A DNA stretch of 21,560 nt, from IMG/VR virus record IMGVR_UViG_3300025771_000233, positions 1 through 21,560 of that record; one strand, written 5' to 3'. The DNA comes from a virus. The notes below the pieces were generated by a model that was given only the letters and a program-made list of their open reading frames with translations, ran no database searches and was not told where the DNA came from. The position numbers were made by a program, and so were the translations under genes. This document shows positions 15,601 to 21,560 of the stretch, in pieces. Numbering within the stretch: the first letter of the stretch is position 1; the number at the start of each line of letters is the position of its first letter.

Positions 15601-16530
15601 ACTTTCGGAAAACTCTAGAAATGCACCTGTTTCTCGAGAGAAACTTTCCGCAGCAGTCTTCGGGGACATTTTAGCACCAGTCATAGTGCTTACAAATCCG
15701 TTGTAAAAATCAGGAGATTCTTTTTGCATGTTAGAAAAGAAAGTTTCTAACCCATCTGTATATGCAGCACTGGTATAATCAAATAGTTTGCCCATACCTA
15801 CAATAACATTAAATGCTTCTTCTCCTATACCAACTTTTGCAGAGTATTCAAAGAAAGATTTCATTGCACCATCAGGCATATTAGGAAATACGTCCTCTGC
15901 AAAATACTGTTCTTTAGTTTTTCCAGCGTCTTCAGCAGCAGCAGAAAATGTTCCATCCTGTTCAGCGTATTCTTTACGTGTTTTATATAAACGGCTGGTT
16001 GGGTCTTGTGCAAAAGTCGTTAAGCCTAATACTGGTTTATCGGTAGGTAGTGTTCCACCCATAAGTTCACGCATAAATGCCGTACCCTTTTCTGCGGGTG
16101 TTGGCATATCAGTTTCTGCATCGGCAGCTTCATAATCAATTTCTGTTTCTGTAGGCTGCGACATGCGGTCAATAATTCTCTGTTCGTCAGATGAATATAC
16201 CAATCCAAGAGGAAAGGCATCATATCCCTTCTCCTCAAACGCTGCTTGCTTTGCCTTAATTTGTTCCATTAACTGTGCTTCAGTTTTTTGAGAATCTGTA
16301 ATCGCGGAAACAGACTGTTTAGATAACGTAGAAGAATCTACAAGATTTCCATCAGCACGTGGTGGCACATCAACGTCTTCTACTACGTTAAACTTCGAGA
16401 GCGAGTCTCTAGCAGGACTAGGTTGTATTGCAGCTATAGGTTTAGAAACAATTGCACTAGGACCAGCTATATTGTTCTCTTGTTCTTCTTCTAATTCAAT
16501 TATGTTAAATTTTGAAAGAGAGTCTGCCAT
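12688..16530 (-). CDS. Very large virion protein (1280 aa), candidate DNA-ejection/internal core protein
   Basis: The last gene of the minus-strand operon. I recognise it only as the type of giant protein found in HMO-2011-like phages; no enzymatic motif, including lysozyme, is visible. Its size, helical character and place after other virion-type genes suggest an internal or ejected protein comparable in role to T7 gp16, which is inference. Features: DSLSKFN at residues 3-9 and again at 42-48; an Ala/Lys-rich segment from ESTKKFKTADALIAAEKTTK into KAKRDAAKAAAASH; a conserved-looking stretch LVSQLATAARNLSS; and one hydrophobic segment (IIGWTVIAPAAIMY) that may contact membrane. I place the start at 16530, where it overlaps the previous stop as TAATG; the ATG at 16554 lies inside the previous gene without a binding site. 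Confidence 0.85.
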   Translation of the reverse strand: MADSLSKFNIIELEEEQENNIAGPSAIVSKPIAAIQPSPARDSLSKFNVVEDVDVPPRADGNLVDSSTLSKQSVSAITDSQKTEAQLMEQIKAKQAAFEEKGYDAFPLGLVYSSDEQRIIDRMSQPTETEIDYEAADAETDMPTPAEKGTAFMRELMGGTLPTDKPVLGLTTFAQDPTSRLYKTRKEYAEQDGTFSAAAEDAGKTKEQYFAEDVFPNMPDGAMKSFFEYSAKVGIGEEAFNVIVGMGKLFDYTSAAYTDGLETFFSNMQKESPDFYNGFVSTMTGAKMSPKTAAESFSRETGAFLEFSESLGMMLPVSAVTNLSGLTSKQLKDVGDSVKESTKKFKTADALIAAEKTTKKAKRDAAKAAAASHTNLQSRMIMEFEQELGARSKLDINQVIDESKLISADKDGVLTLDPVKYREAGTALLNERGASPEVSQNFLLDMMQPKTELTGVKGDIPEFLLDESGSLTVPIIKADNLDSFVAVAADLIERKGVKYDPKGGKRLVDVIFELSVDEKVIPEGELLELLNKYDLSFEEYATMMVGSASEAGKVLNKLSQISKRVKPKSELDALKEAQMLDMQNGFFKTFRKVENIRRGLLVSQLATAARNLSSAGVRAPLEGLQNVFDTALYNYDKDGLASGLKSLADVKGNWSDSFRHLKYTFDPKNYTAMKEYTDYILDRPELANQYDRMFNQINEVRRSTDIGTDTLLGKSLDLAEKGVDIINAPNRWQEYLIRRGTFTAELERLVKREYDLELIDVVNQGKLPDLLNDSPDLIGTNKRPFKELVDDSVGKSLDITYAKQPEVPVFRELTSFITRNGLTTVMPFPRFMFNSMELAGEYSAGAFAPIIKRTINAVTGNKTTFTKADRRMISRNIIGWTVIAPAAIMYRNSEDAPSDYKMLRKDDGTLLDTSAQSPILRQSLWIAEWMKRKGNGTLNKWMREQGYKEGAEAFIGTNVRTGVGGTVFQDVSKIFSESDAMAGERAQEYFGEAFGEYASTFLTPINQLIETQRAFGVRSEEFRDRRNEPTFEGQPFLRSFTGAFKRKGYLDLFTPSKEGEAPLRETIFQEGDSEARVMPLLKVFTGLSLKKDISKTGKFLNDLGFADYRIRSRSISPGFQRYETKVLREVLPSITEAAQSKSFTDFHLERARMRPQEARDEVSDDAYIRLQQISFIQDQIGVYKGQIDKVITEASTAGKETDAVRSDLTTKDGKAVNVELTKYITAQQKFRRLKPDERDAAFVALPSILAQMGREDEKPSMANFDHLNMMLEYAKTARIR
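16387..16407 (-). repeat. DSLSKFN peptide motif, copy 2 (residues 42-48)
   Basis: Encodes the same seven residues as 16504-16524, followed by Val-Val-Glu where copy 1 has Ile-Ile-Glu. Four of the seven codons differ from copy 1 at synonymous third positions. Confidence 0.85.
16504..16524 (-). repeat. DSLSKFN peptide motif, copy 1 (residues 3-9)
   Basis: Encodes DSLSKFN at the extreme N-terminus of the 1280-residue protein, followed by an acidic run (ELEEEQE). Copy 2 lies 39 residues further on and is also followed by an acidic run (EDVDV). Confidence 0.85.
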
Positions 16531-18077
16531 TAGTACCAGTTCTTTCCGTCCCATATAGCAACGGCAGTACTTCCGTTACTGTCTGTATATCTAACAATGT
16601 CGCCCATATTCAATTGATTATTATTGGCTGCTTGTTCTGCGTCTGCTTTTGAGTTGAATGTTTTATTCATATCGGGATATTTAGTTTTATTAAATTGATT
16701 TAAGTAATCTCTATAGTAGGTAATGTGCTTACCCTTAAATGAATCTACAGCACTAGAAAAGTAATTTGAATCTTTATATGTTTTGCTTTTTAGTTTTTTG
16801 TCCAAATCAGATTGGATAATATCCATATATTGTAGTCTTTGTAGATACTGTGTTACTCTTTCCTCTCCAGTTCCAAATTTAAAATCTAATTGTTCTTCAA
16901 AGGTTTTAACAAATTCTAAACCAGACTGCGAAAACAAACTACGTTCTATTGTTGATACATAATCTAAAGCAGCTTTAGGTGTATTAAATACATCAGTAGT
17001 CTTTGTAGTAGTTCCTGTTTTTGTTTGAACATCATTTTTTCTAGCATATAAAATGTCAAGTTTCTTTTGAAAATTATCTACTACTGATGGGTCAGCGTTA
17101 CCTAGCATTTCTTTTGCCAGTTCAACATTTGTATTTTCTATCATTATGTCAATAGTTTCAGTCTTTTTATCTTTCTCTGGCTCCCGCTTTGCTTTTGATT
17201 CCAGATAAACTTTTTCTTCAACCTCCAAGGCCGCTAATTTAGATTGATTAGTAGCTGGGTCTTTACTCAATTCGTATCTCTCATTAGCAATTGCGTCAAG
17301 ACGTTTATCAATATCAAATTCAGTGTCTTCTTTACCAATGTTACCGTATGCCGTTACGTAGCCTTCATACACGGAAATCTTTGCTTCATCAGGGGCTTCT
17401 TTATTCTTCTCCTCAAGAATCTGTCCGGTATAATATGTTTGTGCCTCTTTTGGTGTATCAAATAGTAGTTCATCTTTTTTACCAAGCGCACTACGCATTG
17501 CTGTGTAATCTACAGATAATTGACCAAGTGGGGGTAAGTCAGTTTCAACGCGACTATCTCCTAATACACCAGCTTTTGCTTCAAACTCTTCTAATAAGGT
17601 AGTTGGGTCTGACACGAACAATCCACCAAGACCATCAGCTTGTCTGCCTTTAAGATATTGACGAGCAATGGTTGGGTCATAGGTTGCTTTAGGACCAAAC
17701 AATGATAGAAACTCCGCATCATCAGTGTCTGCAAATTCTTCTGAATTTTTAACACTATAAAATGTAGAAAAGTCTGCGTCTTTATTTTTCTCGAGTAGTT
17801 TATTATACTGGTTTAATGTATTTGTAACAGCAGTAGAACCACCACTAGCAATCTGAAAACGTGTAGGTGTATTTAGTCCAGTCATAGCCAGTGCAGCCAT
17901 GCCCTCTCTAATTGCTTTGGCATCAGCCTCTGTTTCTTTTTTCTTCTGCAGATATACTTGTGTACCCAAGTCAAGTGCCTTGTCAGTCAGGAGATTGACA
18001 CGCTCTTCTTGGTCTTTAACTCTTTCGGCAATAGTCTGCGACATACCACCTAGAAATGCACCAAAATTAAATCCCAT
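16530..18077 (-). CDS. Virion-associated protein of unknown function (515 aa), largely helical
   Basis: A 515-residue protein lacking any motif I recognise. It begins MGFNFGAFLGGMSQTIAERV and continues into a charged helix with many Lys, Glu and Gln to about residue 60. The middle is Lys/Glu rich with likely coiled coil (e.g. AALEVEEKVYLESKAKREPE around 300). The final 45 residues (SKADAEQAANNNQLNMGDIV, then a Trp-ending hairpin VAIWDGKNWY) look like a small separate beta domain of a kind seen at the ends of phage structural proteins. Its start overlaps the stop of the 183-residue gene (TAATG) with AAGGAG upstream, and its own stop overlaps the start of the 1280-residue gene in the same way. 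Such coupling suggests fixed ratios in one complex, perhaps an internal core or ejection apparatus. Confidence 0.82.
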   Translation of the reverse strand: MGFNFGAFLGGMSQTIAERVKDQEERVNLLTDKALDLGTQVYLQKKKETEADAKAIREGMAALAMTGLNTPTRFQIASGGSTAVTNTLNQYNKLLEKNKDADFSTFYSVKNSEEFADTDDAEFLSLFGPKATYDPTIARQYLKGRQADGLGGLFVSDPTTLLEEFEAKAGVLGDSRVETDLPPLGQLSVDYTAMRSALGKKDELLFDTPKEAQTYYTGQILEEKNKEAPDEAKISVYEGYVTAYGNIGKEDTEFDIDKRLDAIANERYELSKDPATNQSKLAALEVEEKVYLESKAKREPEKDKKTETIDIMIENTNVELAKEMLGNADPSVVDNFQKKLDILYARKNDVQTKTGTTTKTTDVFNTPKAALDYVSTIERSLFSQSGLEFVKTFEEQLDFKFGTGEERVTQYLQRLQYMDIIQSDLDKKLKSKTYKDSNYFSSAVDSFKGKHITYYRDYLNQFNKTKYPDMNKTFNSKADAEQAANNNQLNMGDIVRYTDSNGSTAVAIWDGKNWY

Positions 18078-18628
18078 TATGCTCTCCTTGCCATCAACCC
18101 AGTAGGCTCTTCAGGTGGCAACTCCTGCTGTTCAGGCATTGCCTCTGCTTCAACATCAGGTGCTTGTTGCTCTTGTACCAAATCTTCTGGCTCCATTCCC
18201 ATAGCTTCAAGTTCTTTGTCAATCTTACGCTTAACTTTTGCAATGGTTGTTTCACTATATCCTTTGTCACCAAGTCTGTTATCTTCTGTACCAATAGTGT
18301 AGTCAACACCAGCTTGTTCTGCAAGATATGCCATCATTTCAATAAGCACAGGCATTACAAGAATACCTACGTCAATAGTATGGTAGCCCTGCATGACACC
18401 GCCAACCTGCATAGCGTTGGCAATCGTAGTCAGAGGCACACCCATTTCCATTGTGTCCAATAACTGTGGTGCAATCTGTGGGTCAACCAAACGAGGAATA
18501 TAATATTCAAGTGCATCCTCTACAGTTTCATACTGCGGGGGCTGTTGCCACGGACGATTACCCAACTCTGCTGTTAATGATTGCCCCGGAATAGGTCCAT
18601 CCAGAAACGGTGCTTTTTCTTCAGCCAT
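18077..18628 (-). CDS. Conserved marine-phage virion-type protein (183 aa)
   Basis: A 183-residue protein starting MAEEKAPFLDGPIPGQSLTA. The APF-DGPIPGQSLT and RPWQQPP pattern is one I recall from marine cyanophage and pelagiphage proteins of unknown function located among virion genes. Residues 70-110 are hydrophobic (TTIANAMQVGGVMQGYH, then VGILVMPVLIEMMAYLAEQA) and may form a membrane-active or buried helix pair; the last 35 residues are rich in Glu, Pro and Gln and probably disordered. The start overlaps the 69-residue gene by 8 bases and is preceded by GAGAGG. The stop overlaps the next start (TAATG). A role in virion assembly is inferred from context only. Confidence 0.82.
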   Translation of the reverse strand: MAEEKAPFLDGPIPGQSLTAELGNRPWQQPPQYETVEDALEYYIPRLVDPQIAPQLLDTMEMGVPLTTIANAMQVGGVMQGYHTIDVGILVMPVLIEMMAYLAEQAGVDYTIGTEDNRLGDKGYSETTIAKVKRKIDKELEAMGMEPEDLVQEQQAPDVEAEAMPEQQELPPEEPTGLMARRA

Positions 18629-18830
18629 TCTTTAGTGCCTCTCTCTTTGCACGAATTTGTGCTACATATTTAGCAACACGAGTACGTTCATCATCTACTT
18701 CTGTTTTAGCCTTTTGCGGCGTAGGACGTGTACGAGATAACAAACCACTCATAGGTGTTTCGTTTTCTTTAGGGGTTGACGTGTCGGGAATACGTAAATT
18801 AGTATATGCTTTATATGCTGTATCAAACAT
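18621..18830 (-). CDS. Small basic protein (69 aa) in the virion operon
   Basis: A 69-residue protein, MFDTAYKAYTNLRIPDTSTP followed by a basic helix (RTRVAKYVAQIRAKREALKNG). No family recognised. The AAGG of its ribosome binding site overlaps the stop of the 855-residue gene, eight bases before the ATG, and its own end overlaps the 183-residue gene, so it is embedded in the coupled chain. The charged C-terminal helix could bind nucleic acid or a larger partner; this is inference. The opposite-strand frame here is a shadow. Confidence 0.75.
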   Translation of the reverse strand: MFDTAYKAYTNLRIPDTSTPKENETPMSGLLSRTRPTPQKAKTEVDDERTRVAKYVAQIRAKREALKNG

Positions 18831-18841
18831 TTTTTATATCC

Positions 18842-21409
18842 TTAAAATCCAAACAACTTACCTATCATACTGCTCGATGATGCAGTCAAGAATGTACCAA
18901 TCAAACTACCAAATCCGGCAGAAGAAGCATAGTCATTCTTCATGTCTTGAATATTAGCACTACTATCAGCACGAAGCTGTTCAATAGCTAGATTCACGAT
19001 ACGACTACGTTCATTCTCTGCAGATGTCCATGCCCACTCCATACTGTCACCATAGTATTGCCACAAATTATTATAGGCTTGCTGTGATACACCTAGTACT
19101 GCACTAGCATTAAGTTCGTTAGCACGATTGACTGTTGCATTGTTTACTGTAGCTACTTGTCTGCGCCATTGTGCATTGCTTTGGTCAATCACAAGTCTAT
19201 TGGTAGCATTGAACTGGTCACGCTGGTTATTTAGTTCAGCGTTAAAGCGTTCAACTACGTTACGTTGACCTGCGTTATATTGCGACTGTGCGTTTGCTTG
19301 TGTCGCATTAAACTGTGATACATTGTTAGCAAGGGAAGCGAAGAACTGGTCAACCTGATTCTGTGAAGTGGCATTGAACTGCCGTGCTGCGTTGACCGCT
19401 GACTGGTCATTAAATAGTGCCTGTACTCTTTGCTGGGCATTAAACAATTCAGTCTGCTGCTGATTAGATAAATTAGCCATATCCATCTGCATGAAGTTCT
19501 GCGCATTCATAACTGCAGCTTGTTGACGATTGGACAGGTTAGCCATGTCCATTTGCGATAAGGCAGCAGCCTCTGCCATTACAACTCCTTGCCTATTAGA
19601 TAGATTAGCAAGGTTCATGCTATTAGCAATTCGACTGTTTTCCAAAGCAACCTGCTGTTCAGCAGTGAAGTTCATATTGGCAATGTCACCAATACGTGCT
19701 GCGTTAGCTACACGTGATTGGAACGCTTGGTCAAATTCCTGACCCATAAACTGCGCACGTTGCTGTGCAGCAAGCATAGAACGTTGTTGTCTGTTTGACA
19801 AGTTCTGCTGTTCAAACTGTGCAAACACACTTGCGTCTGCTTGTGCTACCGGCAATGCACTTTCTAATGCAGCTTGCACCATTGCCTGACCAGCAAGGCT
19901 AGATGCACCTAGCCCACGTGCAGCCATCGCGGATGTTACATTACGTAATGCACCTGCAGCCCACGGTGGTGTTTGCCCACCTTGAAACTGCGTCATCAAG
20001 TTTTGCAGCTGACCTTGTACAGTAGCTTGCTGTGATGGTGTAGCTTGTGCTGCCTGCACCTGTTCAGTAAACTGTGCAGCAGTCTGTGCATTAGCTGCAC
20101 CACTAATAAGTTCACCCTGCTGTATCTGACGCTGTGTCGGATTATTCATCAGGATAGCATTACCCTGTGCGGCATTGACATTGCCTACAGATGTAGCTGT
20201 TTGCTGGGCCGCTAGAACCTCTGCCTGCGGGTCTACACTGCCTTGTGCTGCCTGTGTAGCATTGATAGCTGTATTGACCGCTGGTGCGGCTGTAGCAGCC
20301 TGCATAACGTTAGCTTCACTTTCCTGTGGACCCTGTGCAAATGTTGTTGTAGCCATTGCTGTAGGCGTTGCAACAGCACCGCTAACCTGTCCACTGGTAG
20401 ATGGAATCATCTGACCTGCTTCAGTATTTATACCTTGCGCAACTACGGTCGCACCTTCAGGCAGTCCGGGTGACTGCATCATTTGTGCAGATACATCACC
20501 AATTGTAGGGGCAGTCATTTCTGTAAGCACATTGCCTTCAGCATCTGTGACTGGTTTCATATAGTTTGGATTAGGTGTAGTGCCATCAGCTAGAAACTGA
20601 TTAGTATCCATCTTTGGCTTTTCTACTTGCTTAAACTCTTGTTTTGGTACATATGCCTGTTGCAATGGTTGATTAGGTGGAGGTGGTGGGCTAGTTGTTT
20701 CTCCTACTGCACGTGTAGCTGAATTATAAGTAATACCGTTTATTGTTACAGGCTGTCCTAATCCGGGACTGGGTAGTGGCTCCGCTATATTTTCTCCTCT
20801 AGCCAGTGTTACTGGGGCAAGATTATCTTCTTCACCAACAGCTTGTGTTGTTGCATTGAATAGTGGCCCATCACCGGGTTGCTCACCTAAAGCTTTGGTT
20901 ACAGCAAGATGCAGATTACCATCTTCACCTAAAGCTCTTGTCAGGTACTTTTGTGGAGGATTTGGGTTAGGGTCATCCTCACCTACAGCCATTGTTTTAG
21001 CTAGAAACTTCCCATCTGGTAGTTCCGGCAACTGCTGACCATCTTCCTCACCAAAAGCCGCTGTTGTTTGCTTTGCAATTTGTCCAAACTGTGGACTGTT
21101 AGCTGCTACTTGAGTAACAGCACCTAATGCTGCTTGCGTTAATGGGTTACCTATAATCCCGCCAGCTTGTGTAGTTGCTGTACCTGTAAGGGGATTTATT
21201 CCACCTGCCGCTACACCACCTTCACGCATCTTACGTACTGCACCACCTTTAGCCATTTGCATAGCTTGATTAGTATAGTTCTGCATTTGCTGTTGACGCA
21301 TAGGGTCTTGTGCTATGTAATCTTGAAAACCCTGCATGTTTCCTTGATAGCCCATAGACCGTGCTATCTTTTCCATTCCACTAGGTTTAAATGCTTTGAA
21401 CATTGCCAT
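18842..21409 (-). CDS. Repeat-rich virion-type protein (855 aa) with hendecad repeats
   Basis: An 855-residue Gln/Ala/Asn-rich protein. In order: a short helical start (residues 1-60); seven A-x-G-E repeats (117-239) separated by Pro/Asp/Asn-rich linkers; a Thr/Ala/Gln-rich, probably disordered region (270-475); a compact block PPWAAGALRN to MAARGLGASSLAGQAMVQAA (481-515) that I recall from marine-phage structural proteins; then an 11-residue Asn-phased repeat from 536 to 777; and a tail with a hydrophobic end (FGSLIGTFLTAS). No enzymatic motif is seen. A long helical rod or fibre, or an ejection conduit, would fit, but no receptor-binding domain is visible. AGGA lies eight bases before ATG 21409. 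An ATP-grasp gene ends 10 bases upstream. Confidence 0.85.
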   Translation of the reverse strand: MAMFKAFKPSGMEKIARSMGYQGNMQGFQDYIAQDPMRQQQMQNYTNQAMQMAKGGAVRKMREGGVAAGGINPLTGTATTQAGGIIGNPLTQAALGAVTQVAANSPQFGQIAKQTTAAFGEEDGQQLPELPDGKFLAKTMAVGEDDPNPNPPQKYLTRALGEDGNLHLAVTKALGEQPGDGPLFNATTQAVGEEDNLAPVTLARGENIAEPLPSPGLGQPVTINGITYNSATRAVGETTSPPPPPNQPLQQAYVPKQEFKQVEKPKMDTNQFLADGTTPNPNYMKPVTDAEGNVLTEMTAPTIGDVSAQMMQSPGLPEGATVVAQGINTEAGQMIPSTSGQVSGAVATPTAMATTTFAQGPQESEANVMQAATAAPAVNTAINATQAAQGSVDPQAEVLAAQQTATSVGNVNAAQGNAILMNNPTQRQIQQGELISGAANAQTAAQFTEQVQAAQATPSQQATVQGQLQNLMTQFQGGQTPPWAAGALRNVTSAMAARGLGASSLAGQAMVQAALESALPVAQADASVFAQFEQQNLSNRQQRSMLAAQQRAQFMGQEFDQAFQSRVANAARIGDIANMNFTAEQQVALENSRIANSMNLANLSNRQGVVMAEAAALSQMDMANLSNRQQAAVMNAQNFMQMDMANLSNQQQTELFNAQQRVQALFNDQSAVNAARQFNATSQNQVDQFFASLANNVSQFNATQANAQSQYNAGQRNVVERFNAELNNQRDQFNATNRLVIDQSNAQWRRQVATVNNATVNRANELNASAVLGVSQQAYNNLWQYYGDSMEWAWTSAENERSRIVNLAIEQLRADSSANIQDMKNDYASSAGFGSLIGTFLTASSSSMIGKLFGF
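19079..19804 (-). repeat. 33-bp-period coding repeat (11-residue units, about 22 copies)
   Basis: Encodes residues 536-777. The units fall in one unbroken 11-residue register; Asn occupies the first position in 17 of 22 units (starts at 536, 569, 580, 591, 602, 624, 635, 646, 657, 679, 701, 712, 723, 734, 745, 756, 767). Early units pair up as 22-residue blocks containing NLSNRQQ; later ones read as F-N-A-T plus polar residues ending in Gln. DNA identity between units is modest. Confidence 0.85.
20693..21061 (-). repeat. Seven A-x-G-E peptide repeats
   Basis: Residues 117-239 contain AAFGEED, MAVGEDD, RALGEDG, KALGEQP, QAVGEED, LARGENI and RAVGETT, 13-31 residues apart, usually with an aromatic or Leu plus Thr/Ala four to seven residues before (e.g. 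YNSATRAVGE, LFNATTQAVGE). Spacing is irregular, so these look like repeated linear motifs, not a folded tandem domain. Confidence 0.8.
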
Positions 21410-21419
21410 ATTATTAATC

Positions 21420-21560
21420 CTACAGTTTCATTAGTTCATCATGCAAAGTCTTGGATATTTCACCGTTTACTTCTTTATCAAATGCAGCAAACATAGGCAG
21501 TGTATTAACTTCCAGAAACCAATGCTTATCGTTATCATCTACCATAAAATCAGCAGCTGA
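21420..21560 (-). CDS. ATP-grasp ligase, C-terminal end (5' part outside window)
   Basis: The last 46 residues of a protein read into the window from the right; it starts ADFMVDDNDKHWFLEVNTLP and ends in a helix (KTLHDELMKL). The pattern D-x-x-x-D, then F-L-E-V-N-T-x-P, is the end of an ATP-grasp active site in which Glu and Asn hold Mg-ATP, as in RimK, D-Ala-D-Ala ligase and glutathione synthetase. These enzymes join a carboxylate to an amine or thiol with ATP. The substrate cannot be told. The stop lies 10 bases before the start of the 855-residue gene, so it belongs to the virion operon. Only a fragment is seen, so the family call rests on one strong motif. Confidence 0.72.
   Translation of the reverse strand, partial: SAADFMVDDNDKHWFLEVNTLPMFAAFDKEVNGEISKTLHDELMKL

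Noticed and set aside
16531-16554. Upstream ATG for the 1280-residue protein (adds eight residues)
   Set aside because: This ATG lies inside the 515-residue gene without a binding site, whereas the ATG at 16530 shares the TAATG junction used by neighbours.
20175-20473. Plus-strand Cys/Ala-rich frames in the 855-residue gene region
   Set aside because: They are antisense readings of the Gln/Ala/Thr-rich segment; Gln and Ala codons give Cys and Ala in these frames.
1-21560. tRNA genes, CRISPR arrays and insertion sequences
   Set aside because: Nothing resembling a tRNA T-arm with acceptor stem, a spaced repeat array or a transposase with inverted repeats was seen; the periodic DNA at 19.1-19.8 kb is coding and translates in one frame.

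Overview
The window looks like part of a tailed double-stranded DNA phage with podovirus-type replication genes, and it best fits the marine HMO-2011-type group, whose members infect SAR116, Roseobacter-lineage or SAR11 bacteria. The grounds are: a T7-like replication set (primase, ring helicase, family A polymerase, endonuclease I); a polymerase carrying a DnaJ-type zinc finger, which I recall as a hallmark of phage HMO-2011; a monomeric B12-dependent ribonucleotide reductase; and very large virion-type proteins on the opposite strand. The group assignment is from memory of protein style and gene order, not from a search.

Plus strand, 2-12573 (early and replication arm): a partial DUF932 protein, a tyrosine recombinase, primase, helicase, an HNH endonuclease, DNA polymerase, an SSB-like acidic-tailed protein, a Cas4/RecB-like nuclease with four cysteines, a T7-type endonuclease I, a small unknown, a DUF3310 protein, a 53-residue protein, ribonucleotide reductase, a DUF6447-like protein, a possible PD-(D/E)XK protein, a 77-residue protein and a MazG-like pyrophosphohydrolase. 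Most neighbours overlap by ATGA or TAATG or lie a few bases apart, which suggests long polycistronic mRNAs with coupled translation. Replication, recombination and nucleotide supply are therefore made together.

Junction, 12574-12687: the only real intergenic region, holding a strong hairpin placed to stop transcription arriving from both sides, plus a possible tiny membrane peptide.

Minus strand, 21560-12688 (virion arm, read right to left): the C-terminus of an ATP-grasp ligase, an 855-residue repeat-rich protein, a 69-residue protein, a 183-residue protein, a 515-residue protein and a 1280-residue protein. No head, portal, terminase, lysis or RNA polymerase gene is present, so they must lie outside the window if they exist. 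I saw no tRNA, CRISPR array, insertion sequence or convincing attP.

The most interesting structure that gene names do not explain is in the virion arm: a continuous 11-residue, Asn-phased repeat covering about 240 residues of the 855-residue protein; a separate A-x-G-E motif repeated seven times near its N-terminus; and a short peptide, DSLSKFN, present twice in the 1280-residue protein with diverged synonymous codons, which suggests selection on the peptide itself.
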